A stretch of DNA of 64,000 nt from Mycobacterium sp. GA-1841. GTDB lineage: Bacteria > Actinomycetota > Actinomycetes > Mycobacteriales > Mycobacteriaceae. The DNA lies in assembly GCF_001954135.1 (NCBI RefSeq), contig NZ_MBEQ01000017.1, forward strand, positions 62,001 through 126,000, given 5' to 3'. The notes beneath the pieces were generated by a model. It ran no database searches. It was not told the DNA's origin and saw only the letters and a program-made list of their open reading frames with translations. The translations under genes and the position numbers were made by a program. Position 1 is the first letter of the stretch, and every line of letters begins with the position of its first letter. Below are positions 47,199-56,701 of the stretch, piece by piece.

Positions 47199-47963
47199 AT
47201 GTCGGTGCCACCACGAGGACAAGCGCCCCGGCAGGCGATGCTCGGTCAACTACCCCGGATCCATCGTGCCGACGGGTCACCGATTCGGGTGCTGTTGGTC
47301 GACGATGAGCCGGCGCTGACCAATCTGGTCACGATGGCCCTGCACTACGAGGGCTGGCTCGTCGAGGTTGCCCACAACGGTCACGACGCGGCGGCCAAGT
47401 TCAGCGATGTCCAGCCGGACGTCGTCGTGCTGGACATCATGCTGCCCGACATCGATGGCTTGCGGATCCTGCAACAGATTCGGGCATCCGAGCCGTACAC
47501 CCCGACGTTGTTTCTCACCGCCCGTGATTCGGTGGTGGACCGGGTCGCGGGATTGACGTCCGGGGCCGATGACTACATGACCAAGCCGTTCAGCCTGGAG
47601 GAACTTGTCGCCCGCCTGCGCGGTTTGTTGCGCCGGTCCAGCCACCTGGAACGGCCGGTCGACGAGGTGCTGCGCGTCGGCGACATCGTGCTCGACGGCG
47701 CCAGTCACGAGGTGACGCGCGACGGCACGGTGTTGACGCTGACGGTGACCGAGTTCGAACTACTGCGGTACCTGATGCGTAATCCGCGGCGGGTGCTGAG
47801 TCGCGCCGAGATTCTCGATCGGGTGTGGAACTACGGTTTCGGCGGCAAATCGAGCATCGTCGACCTCTACATCTCATACCTGCGCAAGAAGATCGACGCC
47901 GGTCGGGAGCCGATGATTCACACCGTGCGTGGCGTCGGATACTTGCTGCGGCCCAACGAATGA
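47199..47963 (+). CDS. OmpR-family response regulator, copy 1 (orphan)
   Basis: 254 aa from ATG 47199, chosen over ATGs at 47181 and 47190 because its N-terminus (MSVPPRGQ) aligns with the paralogue at 50522. The receiver domain has the acidic pair in VLLVDDEPAL, the phosphoacceptor Asp79 in VVVLDIMLPD and Lys129 in MTKPFS. The DNA-binding winged helix has ELLRYLMRNPRRVLSRAEILDRVW and DLYISYLRKKID. It resembles TrcR/PhoP-type mycobacterial regulators. No histidine kinase gene is near. The last 46 bp overlap the convergent SulP-carbonic anhydrase gene. Confidence 0.9.
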   Translation: MSVPPRGQAPRQAMLGQLPRIHRADGSPIRVLLVDDEPALTNLVTMALHYEGWLVEVAHNGHDAAAKFSDVQPDVVVLDIMLPDIDGLRILQQIRASEPYTPTLFLTARDSVVDRVAGLTSGADDYMTKPFSLEELVARLRGLLRRSSHLERPVDEVLRVGDIVLDGASHEVTRDGTVLTLTVTEFELLRYLMRNPRRVLSRAEILDRVWNYGFGGKSSIVDLYISYLRKKIDAGREPMIHTVRGVGYLLRPNE

Positions 47964-50194
47964 TCGACCTCGAACGTGCTGACCCCGGTCGGCGTCACCC
48001 GTAGCACCCCTGCGCTCGGGATGTCGTAGAACAACCCGAGAACGTCGAGTCGGCCTTGCTGGTGGCGCTCGCACAACAGCGGGTGCTCGATCAGGGTCTG
48101 CACCTGCAACGCAACGTTCACCATGCTCAGCTGGTCGACGGTGTCGAACCCTTCGCCGGCCGCCGACTCCGCGACTGGATGGCGGCCATTGTCGAAGGCG
48201 GCCACTGTCGGCTGCGCATACTCAAGCCAGGCGTCGAGCACTTCGTCACCGGTGGACTCACCTGGGCCGTCCCGCAATACCGCATTCATGGCACCGCAGC
48301 TGGAGTGTCCGCACACCACGATCGACGACACGTCGAGAACCTTGACCGCGAACGCGATCGCCGCATCCACCGAGGCGTCCTGCCGCCCGGCCGGAATGAA
48401 GTTGCCCACGTTGCGGACCGTGAACAGGTCGCCGGGGCCGCTGCTGGTGATCACGTTGGGCACGATCCTCGAGTCGGCGCACGTGATGAACAGCGCCTCG
48501 GGGCGCTGTGCGTGTTCCAGTTCCTTCATGTGCGGTCGGATGTACGGAGCGGTGCGACGGTGGTAGACCGCCAGCCCATGCAACACCGACGGCTCCAGCT
48601 GCGGCTGCCAGGAGTTCCAGGGCACCACGCCGGTGCGTTTGTCGATAGGGGTGAACCCGCGCGTCGGCGGACCAGCGACGGCACTGTCCATCTCGACCGC
48701 GCCCACATCGTGAATGTCCACGCTGCCGCCCGACGCGACGTGCTGCCGCTGCCACGAGTCGATGGTCTCGTAACCGGCGTGATCGATGAAGTCGACCGAC
48801 AATTCGACGGTGACGTGCGTGCCCTCCGGCACCGAGGCCAGCACGCTGTTGAGCCTCGGGAGCGACAGGAACGTCACCGAACCGTCGATGACGACACGCC
48901 ACTCACCGTCACCGGCCGGATCGGCGGAGATCTTCACCCGCACCACCCGCCAGACGGTCAGCGATATCGCCAGAGCCAGGCCGATCAGCACACCCTCGAG
49001 CAGGTTGAGGAACACCACACCAACGATCGTGACGAGGTAGACCGCGAGATCGCCGGTGCGCCAAGCCGTCTTGATGTGTGCCCATTTGACCAGTTGTATG
49101 CCGATGACGATCAGCAGCCCGGCCAATGCCGACGTCGGAATCAACTTGGCCAGACCCGCGAACGGTACCGCGAAGGCCAGCACCCACACGCCGTGCATGA
49201 TGGCCGACGCCCGGGTCTGGGCGCCGGCAGCGACGTTGGTGGAGCTGCGCACGATCACGCCGGTCACCGGCAGGCCACCGATGGAGCCCGACGCGATGTT
49301 CGCCGCGCCCTGTCCGATCAGCTCACGGTCGAAATTGGTGCGCGGTGCGCGGCTCTGCAGGCGGTCTACCGACACCGCGGACAACAGGCTTTCCACGCTG
49401 GCGATCAGCGTCACCGTGAGCACGCCGGTGGCGAACGCGCCCCAGTTGCCGTCGGGCAGGCTCGGCAGCTGCAGAGCGTCGATCAGCGAGCCGTCGATCT
49501 TGATTCGCGCGACGTCGAACGGTATGACGAGCGACAGAACCGTCACGCCCAGAATCGCCACGAGCGGGCCGGGCACCACCTTGATCCGCGCCGGAATCCA
49601 GCGCCACGCCACGAGGATGCCGATGACGAGCAGACCCAGGAGCAGACCGGGCCCGTGGGCGTCGAGCACCTGCCCCGGTAGGCCGGTGACGTTCTGCCAG
49701 GCCGAGCTCGCAGAATCGCCACCCAGCAACACATGGGTCTGCTGCAAGGCGATCGTGACGCCGATGCCGGCCAGCATCGCGTGCACGACGACCGGCGAGA
49801 TCGCCAGCGCCGCACGGGCAATCCGGCTGAGGCCCAGCAGCACTTGAAGAATGCCTGCGCAGACGGTGATCGCGCACGTGACAGCCCAGCCGAACTGGGC
49901 GACGAGCCCGGCCACGATGACCGTCAAACCGGCGGCCGGACCGCTCACCTGCAGAGGCGAGCCCCCCAGAGTGCCGACCACGATGCCGCCGACGATCGCG
50001 GCGATGATGCCGGCGAGCACCGGTGCATCAGAGGCGACAGCGATGCCCAAGGACAACGGCAGCGCGACGAGGAAAACAACGAGCGAGGCCGGCAGGTCAT
50101 ATCGCAGCAGCGAATGCAGACGTGACCGCTCCGACGGACCGTCGAGGTCGTCGGTCGACGGCTGCGCCGCCGGTGTCAGCCGCTGATGAATCAC
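47918..50194 (-). CDS. SulP-family anion transporter fused to beta-carbonic anhydrase (Rv3273-like)
   Basis: 758 aa. Residues 30-410 form a SulP transporter with about ten to twelve helices, opening with RYDLPASLVVFLVALPLSLGIA and carrying GPAAGLTVIVAGLVA and GGLPVTGVIVRSSTNVAAGAQTR as family blocks. Residues about 420-500 look like a STAS domain. The C-terminal beta-carbonic anhydrase has zinc ligands Cys572, His630 and Cys633 and the Asp574-Arg576 pair (CADSR, CGHSSC). Such fusions couple bicarbonate uptake to CO2 hydration. Start GTG 50194 with GGAGGAG upstream. The 3' end runs 46 bp into response regulator 1 on the other strand. Confidence 0.93.
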   Translation of the reverse strand: MIHQRLTPAAQPSTDDLDGPSERSRLHSLLRYDLPASLVVFLVALPLSLGIAVASDAPVLAGIIAAIVGGIVVGTLGGSPLQVSGPAAGLTVIVAGLVAQFGWAVTCAITVCAGILQVLLGLSRIARAALAISPVVVHAMLAGIGVTIALQQTHVLLGGDSASSAWQNVTGLPGQVLDAHGPGLLLGLLVIGILVAWRWIPARIKVVPGPLVAILGVTVLSLVIPFDVARIKIDGSLIDALQLPSLPDGNWGAFATGVLTVTLIASVESLLSAVSVDRLQSRAPRTNFDRELIGQGAANIASGSIGGLPVTGVIVRSSTNVAAGAQTRASAIMHGVWVLAFAVPFAGLAKLIPTSALAGLLIVIGIQLVKWAHIKTAWRTGDLAVYLVTIVGVVFLNLLEGVLIGLALAISLTVWRVVRVKISADPAGDGEWRVVIDGSVTFLSLPRLNSVLASVPEGTHVTVELSVDFIDHAGYETIDSWQRQHVASGGSVDIHDVGAVEMDSAVAGPPTRGFTPIDKRTGVVPWNSWQPQLEPSVLHGLAVYHRRTAPYIRPHMKELEHAQRPEALFITCADSRIVPNVITSSGPGDLFTVRNVGNFIPAGRQDASVDAAIAFAVKVLDVSSIVVCGHSSCGAMNAVLRDGPGESTGDEVLDAWLEYAQPTVAAFDNGRHPVAESAAGEGFDTVDQLSMVNVALQVQTLIEHPLLCERHQQGRLDVLGLFYDIPSAGVLRVTPTGVSTFEVDHSLGRSKYPTPRTV

Positions 50195-50521
50195 AGGCTC
50201 CTCCGGTCGATGGACGCCTCGATGGTTGCCGACGCATCCGACGAGTCGGCGTTCATCCGCCGGCGTCGGCTACAAAAAAAGCTACGCGATATGCCCAACC
50301 AAATTCATATCGCGACAGACGATCACGAATACCCGATTTCTACATTCAGATTATTGACCGTCCGAAAGCAGCGTCAAGCGACCATGGCGGACGCATAGAG
50401 AACCCAAATCTTTGTGCATCTGGAGCGGTTCCGGGAACTGTTCGACGCATCGCGAGCTGCCCAGATTAGGAGTCGATATGACACTTGTGACAACGATAGC
50501 TGAAGCGCGGAAAATGAAATC
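50195..50521. promoter_or_regulatory. AT-rich divergent intergenic region with a 9-bp-arm inverted repeat
   Basis: This 327-bp gap separates the starts of the SulP-carbonic anhydrase and response regulator 2 genes and is clearly more AT-rich than its surroundings. No gene is seen in it. CGCGATATG at 50285-50293 faces its exact complement at 50306-50314 with a 12-base spacer. Another CGATATG is at 50475-50481, about 45 bp before the regulator start. A run of seven A is at about 50274-50280. Confidence 0.6.
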
Positions 50522-51292
50522 ATGATGTCGGTGTCTGTCAAAGATGTTCAGCAGCCCCGCGCGGTCGTCCGCGGTCAGCAGCCGCGCATTCACCGGGCCG
50601 ACGGCTCACCCGTTCGAGTACTGCTGGTGGACGACGAACCGGCGCTGGCCAACCTCGTGAAGATGGCGCTGCACTACGAGGGCTGGGCGATCGAGGTCGC
50701 TCACAACGGCCGGGAAGCGGTCACGAGCTTCGACGAGTCAGAACCAGATGTCGTGGTGCTCGACGTCATGCTGCCGGATGTCGACGGCCTGGAAGTGCTC
50801 AGACGCGTCCGCGAATCTGATGGCTACACACCGACCATGCTGCTGACCGCCCGCGATTCCACGATGGACCGGGCATCGGGGCTGACAGCGGGAGCCGACG
50901 ACTATATGACCAAGCCATTCAGCATCGAAGAGCTGGTGGCGAGGTTGCGCAGCCTGCTGGGCAGGTCCAGTCGTGTGTCGTCGCCGACGACAGGAACGCT
51001 GCGGGTGGGTGACCTCGTGCTCGACGACGCCAGCCGTGAGGTGATGCGCGACGGGGCGCCCGTGTCGTTGTCCGTCACTGAGTTCGAGCTGTTGCGCTAT
51101 CTGATGCGCAACCCACGACGAGTGCTGAGCCGCGCCGAGATCCTCGACCGGGTGTGGCATTACGGATACCGCGGTAAGGCGAGCGTCGTCGACCTCTACA
51201 TCTCGTATCTACGCAAGAAGATCGACACCGGCCACGATCCGATGATCCACACCGTTCGCGGCGTCGGGTACGTGCTGCGACCTGGGGAATAA
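50522..51292 (+). CDS. OmpR-family response regulator, copy 2 (orphan)
   Basis: 256 aa; two adjacent ATGs at 50522 and 50525 are possible starts. Sequence and length are very close to copy 1 over the whole chain, including the shared N-terminal PRIHRADGSP box before the receiver. Phosphoacceptor is Asp80 and the conserved lysine Lys130 (numbered from 50525). The winged helix contains ELLRYLMRNPRRVLSRAEIL, identical to copy 1, so both may read the same DNA motif. No kinase gene follows; the next gene is a small secreted protein. Confidence 0.9.
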   Translation: MMSVSVKDVQQPRAVVRGQQPRIHRADGSPVRVLLVDDEPALANLVKMALHYEGWAIEVAHNGREAVTSFDESEPDVVVLDVMLPDVDGLEVLRRVRESDGYTPTMLLTARDSTMDRASGLTAGADDYMTKPFSIEELVARLRSLLGRSSRVSSPTTGTLRVGDLVLDDASREVMRDGAPVSLSVTEFELLRYLMRNPRRVLSRAEILDRVWHYGYRGKASVVDLYISYLRKKIDTGHDPMIHTVRGVGYVLRPGE

Positions 51293-51563
51293 CGTCCGCC
51301 ATTTCGCTAGCCGACCCGTTGAGTTTCAGCGTAATTATTTCCATCGTAAAGAATGCCATGAGAGCCGGGTCGGTGTTTGTTCTGCACTTTCTATGAGCTG
51401 ACCATTTACCGCATATGGATCAGGCATGGAATGCGTCCAGCGCGATCGTGTGTTTTTGATATGAAGCCGGGGCCGCCGCCTAGATCGAAGCCTAGACTTA
51501 ACCAATATCTCACCTACGGGAAAGGTGGTGTTACCACCGGTGAAAGGGCCACGATATACGCGA

Positions 51564-51869
51564 ATGAAAAGCGCGACGGCAATCGTCGGGACCGCAGGGG
51601 CCTTGAGTCTGCTGTTGGCAGTTCCGGCCGTCGCCGCACCGGCGAATTCGTCCGCTGAGGAGACGATCGACAAACTGAAGGCCGATGGCTACAACGTCAT
51701 CCTCAGCAAGGTCGGCAACGGGTCGCTGGATCAGTGCACCGTCGATTCGGTGCGTCCGGGCCAGGACGTCAAACACAACTGGGTTATCCGGGGACCGGCC
51801 GGCCAGGTCGACAACCTCACGCGCTACACAACGGTCTACGTCGACCTGCACTGCGAAGAAGACGAATGA
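51564..51869 (+). CDS. Small secreted hypothetical protein
   Basis: 101 aa from ATG 51564; a longer frame from 51525 is less likely because the signal peptide starts at this ATG (MKSATAIVGTAGALSLLLAV, cleavage after VAAPA). The mature part has SAEETIDKLKADGYNVILSKVG and two cysteines (LDQCTV, DLHCEE), a pattern shared by a family of short exported mycobacterial proteins without known function. The 271 bp before it hold no gene; they include GATATGAAG at 51458 and a small GGTGGT/ACCACC hairpin at 51524-51538. Confidence 0.82.
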   Translation: MKSATAIVGTAGALSLLLAVPAVAAPANSSAEETIDKLKADGYNVILSKVGNGSLDQCTVDSVRPGQDVKHNWVIRGPAGQVDNLTRYTTVYVDLHCEEDE

Positions 51870-51941
51870 TTTCGTGCAGCACTGCAACCGTGGGTCGGTG
51901 CTGAGCGATTCACGAAACCGACCATCGGACCGGTGGTTTCT

Positions 51942-52016
51942 TGGTGGGCGCGGACGGTATCGAACCGCCGACCGCTGGTGTGTAAAACCAGAGCTCTACC
52001 ACTGAGCTACGCGCCC
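51942..52016 (-). tRNA. tRNA-Val (anticodon TAC)
   Basis: Read on the minus strand the cloverleaf is complete: acceptor stem GGGCGCG with CGCGCCC and an encoded ACCA end, D-arm GCTCAGTGGTAGAGC, anticodon stem CTGGT/ACCAG around the loop TTTACAC, and T-arm with GGTTCGATACC. The anticodon TAC reads valine GTA codons. 75 nt including CCA. It borders the apparent accessory block to its left. Confidence 0.95.
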
Positions 52017-52058
52017 CGTCGCAGGCACGGTACACGCCGTGACCGCGAGACCGGAAAT

Positions 52059-52523
52059 CTAACCCTGCCGCACGGCCTCCAGCGCGTGCTGCCACACCGT
52101 CTGGTCGCGCACCTGGCCCGGTTCCATCATCTCGGCGAACCGGATCACCCCGGCCCGGTCGACGACGAACGTGCCGCGGTTGGGATACCCGAGGTCGGCA
52201 TTGAACACCCCGTAGGTCTGGGCGACCGCGCCGTGGGGCCAGAAGTCCGACAGGATCGGGAAGGTGAATCCGCTTTCGATGGACCAGATCCGGTGGGTCG
52301 GCGGTGGGCCGACGGAGATGGCCAGGGTGGCGATGTCGTCGTTCTCGTAGCGCGGCAGGTGGTCTCGGATCTCGCCGAGTTCGCCCTCGCACACGCCGGT
52401 GAACGCCAGTGGGAAGAACACCAGCAGCACGTCTTTGACGCCGCGATACCCACTGAGGGTGATCGGCCTGCCGTTCTGGTCCCGGAGCGTGAAATCGGGC
52501 GCCGGCGTCCCGACAGCCAACAC
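52059..52523 (-). CDS. ahpE: One-cysteine peroxiredoxin AhpE
   Basis: 154-aa peroxiredoxin that reduces peroxides and peroxynitrite. The peroxidatic Cys45 is in PLAFTGVCEGEL with the upstream Pro-Thr pattern of the active site, and no resolving cysteine is seen, as in M. tuberculosis AhpE. The start is GTG 52523, whose first base is the last base of the upstream stop (TAGTG). The open frame continues upstream through the DUF3052 gene but in another register. Reduced in vivo probably by mycothiol/mycoredoxin, from knowledge of the family. Confidence 0.94.
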   Translation of the reverse strand: MLAVGTPAPDFTLRDQNGRPITLSGYRGVKDVLLVFFPLAFTGVCEGELGEIRDHLPRYENDDIATLAISVGPPPTHRIWSIESGFTFPILSDFWPHGAVAQTYGVFNADLGYPNRGTFVVDRAGVIRFAEMMEPGQVRDQTVWQHALEAVRQG

Positions 52524-52960
52524 TATTGCCGCTTTCCGGCGGCCTTCGATTTCGGCTGCACCAACCGGCTTGCCGTCCAATCCCCCAACTTGGCCGACGA
52601 GGTCTGCATCAGTCCGGCCGTCGGCGCCGATTCGGCGATCTCGGCGGGAAGCACGTGCCCGGGCTTGCCGGTCTTGGGTGTCACCACCCAGATCACGCCG
52701 TCCTCGGCCAGTGGGGTGATGGCGTCCATCAACCGATCGACGAGATCCCCGTCGTCGTTTCTCCACCAGAGCAATACGACGTCGACGACCTCATCCGAAT
52801 CCTCGTCGAGCAGCTCGGAGCCACACGCGTCTTCGATGTCGGCCCGGATGTCGTCGTCGCTGTCCTCGTCCCAACCCAGTTCCTGGACTATCTGATCTCG
52901 CTGGATGCCCAGTATGTGAGCGTAGTTCGGGCTAGAGTCCGTCCCCGCCGCCGCGACCAC
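52523..52960 (-). CDS. DUF3052 protein (Rv2239c-like)
   Basis: 145 aa. A strong AAGGAGG stands before GTG 52960. The chain contains LGIQRDQIVQELGWDEDSDDD, DEVVDVVLLWWRNDDGDLVDRLMDA and VIWVVTPKTGKPGHV, all conserved in actinobacterial DUF3052 proteins. The acidic stretches and lack of membrane segments suggest a cytoplasmic binding protein. Function unknown. Its coupling to ahpE by one shared base is conserved in the order of the tuberculosis genome. Confidence 0.9.
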   Translation of the reverse strand: MVAAAGTDSSPNYAHILGIQRDQIVQELGWDEDSDDDIRADIEDACGSELLDEDSDEVVDVVLLWWRNDDGDLVDRLMDAITPLAEDGVIWVVTPKTGKPGHVLPAEIAESAPTAGLMQTSSAKLGDWTASRLVQPKSKAAGKRQ

Positions 52961-53102
52961 CGTCGATCCTCCTTAGTCTTTCGTCGAGCCTCTCTCAAGA
53001 CTTGTCTGTTGCTCGCCCTCATTCGCGCGCGATGCCTGTGTGCCTATCGTCGCACGACAGTGCACCAACGCGGGTGTCCGGCGGGTGTGTTTGTCGGCCC
53101 GC

Positions 53103-53678
53103 TCATCGGTAGGCCTGGTCGCATCGGGTCAATGCGTTCTCTCGGGCGGTGTTCGAACGCGTCGATGCCGCGTTGAACTGATCCGGGCCGACTTGGCCGG
53201 AGATGGCCGCCACGAGGGCCCGCGCCGAGTCGATCCACTCGGTCAACGCCGACCGCAGGTCCGGTGCCAATGCGTCGGACAGACCGGAGCTGACCAGGTC
53301 GGCGCTGCGGTTGAGCCCGTCGATCGCGGGGCCGGCCTTGGCCTGGGTGTCACCGCCGTTGTTGACCGCTTCGACGTAGCCGTTGACCGCGTTCACCGCG
53401 TCCACGGCCGAGGTGCTGAGGTCCTCGCACACGGTATGGATCGCGCGGGTGGTCAACGAGGCCTGGCGTTCGGATTCGCGGGTCACCGAACTGGCCGACG
53501 ACTCCGCGATGGAGGCCGACACCGATGCCCGGTACTCCGGCGCCACCGCGGAATCGACCTGTGCGGTACCGCCGGTTACGGAGGTACACCCCACCACGAC
53601 CATGGCGATCACCGCTGCGCCCCCCAGTGCGCTCGCGGCGATCCGCCCCCTCGACCCAAACTGCCCATCAACCGGCAC
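53103..53678 (-). CDS. Putative lipoprotein (Rv2240c-like)
   Basis: 191 aa. The signal segment ALGGAAVIAMVVVGC ends at a Cys in a VVGC lipobox near residue 31. The mature part is helical and Ser/Ala-rich, with two cysteines (HTVCEDL near the middle and TRCDQAY at the end) that could bridge. Start is GTG 53678. No enzymatic motif. The 142 bp between its stop and the DUF3052 gene hold the promoter of the DUF3052-ahpE pair; nothing else is seen there. Confidence 0.82.
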   Translation of the reverse strand: MPVDGQFGSRGRIAASALGGAAVIAMVVVGCTSVTGGTAQVDSAVAPEYRASVSASIAESSASSVTRESERQASLTTRAIHTVCEDLSTSAVDAVNAVNGYVEAVNNGGDTQAKAGPAIDGLNRSADLVSSGLSDALAPDLRSALTEWIDSARALVAAISGQVGPDQFNAASTRSNTARENALTRCDQAYR

Positions 53679-53822
53679 GATCTGCAGACGTTACCGGGTC
53701 ACAACGCAACCGATGGGTAACTTACGCACCACCACCCCAGCGGGGCGCAGTCGGCGAGATAGGTGGACGATAGAAGGTGCCACAAGCACTGTCAGTTGTT
53801 ACCGCCTAACAAGGAGCGGAAG

Positions 53823-56612
53823 TTGACCACCGAGTTCGCGCGCCAGGATCTGGCTCAAAACTCCTCCACCGCAGCCGAACCCGACCGGGTCCGGGTGATC
53901 CGGGAGGGCGTCGCCTCATACCTGCCCGACATCGACACCGACGAGACCAGCGAATGGCTCGAATCGTTCGACGAATTGCTCGAGCGTTCCGGCCCGGCCC
54001 GGGCCCGGTATCTGATGTTGCGGTTGCTGGAGCGTTCACGGGAGAAGCGCGTCGCGATCCCCGCACTGACCTCGACGGATTACGTCAACACCATCCCCAC
54101 CGAACTGGAGCCCTGGTTTCCCGGCGACGAGGACACCGAGCGTCGCTACCGGGCGTGGATCCGGTGGAACGCGGCCATCATGGTGCACCGCGCACAGCGG
54201 CCGGGAGTCGGTGTGGGCGGCCATATTTCGACGTACGCGTCGTCGGCTTCGCTCTACGAGGTCGGCTTCAACCACTTCTTCCGCGGCAAGTCCCATCCGG
54301 GCGGCGGCGATCAAATCTTCATCCAGGGCCACGCCTCCCCCGGCATCTACGCCCGCGCGTTCCTCGAGGGCCGGTTGACCACCGACCAACTGGATGGTTT
54401 CCGCCAGGAACACAGCCATCCCGGCGGCGGCCTGCCGTCCTACCCGCACCCACGGTTGATGCCCGATTTCTGGGAGTTCCCGACGGTGTCGATGGGCATC
54501 GGCCCGATGAACGCCATCTACCAGGCCCGGTTCAACCACTATCTGCACGATCGCGGCATCAAGGACACCAGCGATCAGCATGTCTGGGCGTTCCTCGGCG
54601 ACGGCGAGATGGACGAGCCCGAGAGCCGCGGGCTGATCCAGGTGGCTGCCAACGAGGCGCTGGACAACCTGACGTTCGTCGTCAACTGCAACCTGCAGCG
54701 CCTCGACGGCCCGGTACGCGGCAACGGCAAGATCATCCAGGAACTGGAGTCGTTCTTCCGCGGCGCGGGCTGGAACGTCATCAAGGTGGTCTGGGGTCGC
54801 GAATGGGACGCCCTGCTGCACGCCGACCGCGACGGCGCGCTGGTGAACCTGATGAACACCACGCCCGACGGCGATTACCAGACCTATAAGGCCAATGACG
54901 GCGCCTACGTGCGTGACCACTTCTTCGGTCGCGACCCGCGGACCAAGGCCCTGGTCGAGCCGATGACCGATCAGGAGATCTGGAACCTCAAGCGCGGCGG
55001 CCACGATTACCGCAAGGTGTATGCCGCCTACCGGGCCGCGATGGAACACAAGGGCCAGCCCACGATCATCCTGGCCAAGACCATCAAGGGCTACACCCTG
55101 GGCAGCCACTTCGAGGGTCGCAATGCCACGCACCAGATGAAAAAGCTTGCGCTGCAAGACCTCAAGGACTTCCGCGACGTCACCCGGGTACCGATCTCCG
55201 ATGCCCAGCTGGAGGAAGACCCCTACCTGCCGCCGTACTACCACCCCGGTCCGGAGACCCCGGAGATCCGCTACCTGCTGGAGCGTCGCCGTGCGCTCGG
55301 CGGGTTCGTGCCGTCCCGCCGCACCAAGAGCGCCCCGTTGCCGCTACCGAACTCCGACACGTACAAGGCGCTCAAGAAGGGGTCAGGCCAGCAGGCCGTG
55401 GCCACCACCATGGCCACGGTGCGCACGTTCAAGGAACTGTTGCGCGACAAGAACATCGGGCCGCGGCTGGTGCCGATCATCCCGGACGAGGCCCGCACGT
55501 TCGGCATGGACTCGTGGTTCCCGAGCCTGAAGATCTACAACCGCAACGGACAGCTCTACACCTCGGTGGATTCGGAGCTGATGTTGGCCTACAAGGAATC
55601 CGAAGTCGGCCAGATCCTGCACGAGGGCATCAACGAGGCGGGTTCGACCGCATCGTTCACCGCGGTCGGCACGTCGTACTCGACACACAACGAGACGATG
55701 ATCCCGATCTACATCTTCTATTCGATGTTCGGCTTCCAGCGCACCGGCGACGGGCTGTGGGCGGCGGCCGATCAGATGGCCAAGGGGTTCGTCCTCGGCG
55801 CGACCGCCGGACGCACCACGCTGACCGGCGAGGGCCTGCAGCACGCCGACGGTCATTCCCTGCTGCTGGCGTCGACCAACCCGGCCGCGGTGACCTATGA
55901 CCCCGCGTTCGCCTACGAGATCGCCCACATCATCGAGCATGGCCTGCAGCGCATGTACGGCGAGCATCCGGAGAACGTGTTCTTCTACATCACCATCTAC
56001 AACGAGCCCTACGTGCAACCGGCCGAGCCGGACGATCTGGACACCGAGGGCTTGTTGCGGGGTATGTACCGGTACCGGCGCGCGGCCGAACCGCGCGCGA
56101 ACACCGCGCAGATCCTGGCCTCGGGGGTGTCGATGCCCGAAGCACTCCGGGCCGCGGACCTGCTCGCCGAGAAGTGGGATGTGGCCGCTGATGTGTGGTC
56201 GGTGACCAGTTGGGGTGAGCTCAACCGTGAAGGTGTCGAGATCGAGAAGCACCGGTTGCGTCATCCCGATCAGCCGGCCCGCACCGCGCACGTGACCAAC
56301 GTGCTGGCCGATGCGGCCGGCCCGGTGGTGGCGGTCTCGGACTGGATGCGCGCAGTGCCCGAGCAGATCCGGGCGTGGGTGCCGGGCACCTACATCACCC
56401 TGGGTACCGACGGCTTCGGCTTCTCCGACACCCGGCCCGCGGCGCGGCGGTATTTCAACACCGACGCCGAGTCGGTGGTGGTGGCGGTGCTCGAAGGGCT
56501 GGCCCGCGACGGCGAGATCGATGCGTCCGTGGCGATCGCCGCAGCCAAGGAGTACAAGATCGACGACGTGTTCGCCGCGGCGGTCTCCTACGTCGACACC
56601 GGTAGCGCCTAG
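53823..56612 (+). CDS. aceE: Pyruvate dehydrogenase E1 component, homodimeric type
   Basis: 929-aa thiamine-diphosphate enzyme that decarboxylates pyruvate and passes the acetyl group to the lipoyl arms of DlaT. TTG 53823 is the start: AAGGAG lies seven bases before it and the product begins [13 protein letters not shown], as in M. tuberculosis AceE. The ThDP motif is in [14 protein letters not shown], ending at VNCN near residue 295, and [17 protein letters not shown] is the second-domain signature. The E2 (dlaT) and the lipoate genes are in this window. Confidence 0.96.
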   Translation: MTTEFARQDLAQNSSTAAEPDRVRVIREGVASYLPDIDTDETSEWLESFDELLERSGPARARYLMLRLLERSREKRVAIPALTSTDYVNTIPTELEPWFPGDEDTERRYRAWIRWNAAIMVHRAQRPGVGVGGHISTYASSASLYEVGFNHFFRGKSHPGGGDQIFIQGHASPGIYARAFLEGRLTTDQLDGFRQEHSHPGGGLPSYPHPRLMPDFWEFPTVSMGIGPMNAIYQARFNHYLHDRGIKDTSDQHVWAFLGDGEMDEPESRGLIQVAANEALDNLTFVVNCNLQRLDGPVRGNGKIIQELESFFRGAGWNVIKVVWGREWDALLHADRDGALVNLMNTTPDGDYQTYKANDGAYVRDHFFGRDPRTKALVEPMTDQEIWNLKRGGHDYRKVYAAYRAAMEHKGQPTIILAKTIKGYTLGSHFEGRNATHQMKKLALQDLKDFRDVTRVPISDAQLEEDPYLPPYYHPGPETPEIRYLLERRRALGGFVPSRRTKSAPLPLPNSDTYKALKKGSGQQAVATTMATVRTFKELLRDKNIGPRLVPIIPDEARTFGMDSWFPSLKIYNRNGQLYTSVDSELMLAYKESEVGQILHEGINEAGSTASFTAVGTSYSTHNETMIPIYIFYSMFGFQRTGDGLWAAADQMAKGFVLGATAGRTTLTGEGLQHADGHSLLLASTNPAAVTYDPAFAYEIAHIIEHGLQRMYGEHPENVFFYITIYNEPYVQPAEPDDLDTEGLLRGMYRYRRAAEPRANTAQILASGVSMPEALRAADLLAEKWDVAADVWSVTSWGELNREGVEIEKHRLRHPDQPARTAHVTNVLADAAGPVVAVSDWMRAVPEQIRAWVPGTYITLGTDGFGFSDTRPAARRYFNTDAESVVVAVLEGLARDGEIDASVAIAAAKEYKIDDVFAAAVSYVDTGSA

Positions 56613-56629
56613 CGCTCCGCTTCCTTCGG

Positions 56630-56662
56630 CCTTCCCCGCGCGGCGTTCCCCGCGCGGGAAGG
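56630..56662. terminator. GC-rich hairpin after aceE
   Basis: CCTTCCCCGCGCG (56630-56642) pairs with CGCGCGGGAAGG (56651-56662) with one bulged base and an 8-base loop, 18 bp after the aceE stop. A second small hairpin, CCACC/GGTGG at 56673-56687, follows. There is no T-run. Probable terminator of aceE before the mabR promoter. Confidence 0.6.
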
Positions 56663-56701
56663 TTGGAGGAATCCACCAGAAAGGTGGCGTAGCTTTTAGG
56701 G

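Noticed and set aside
46593..52016. Prophage or integrative element at tRNA-Val
   Set aside because: No integrase, no phage gene and no visible duplication of the tRNA 3' end on the other side of the block.
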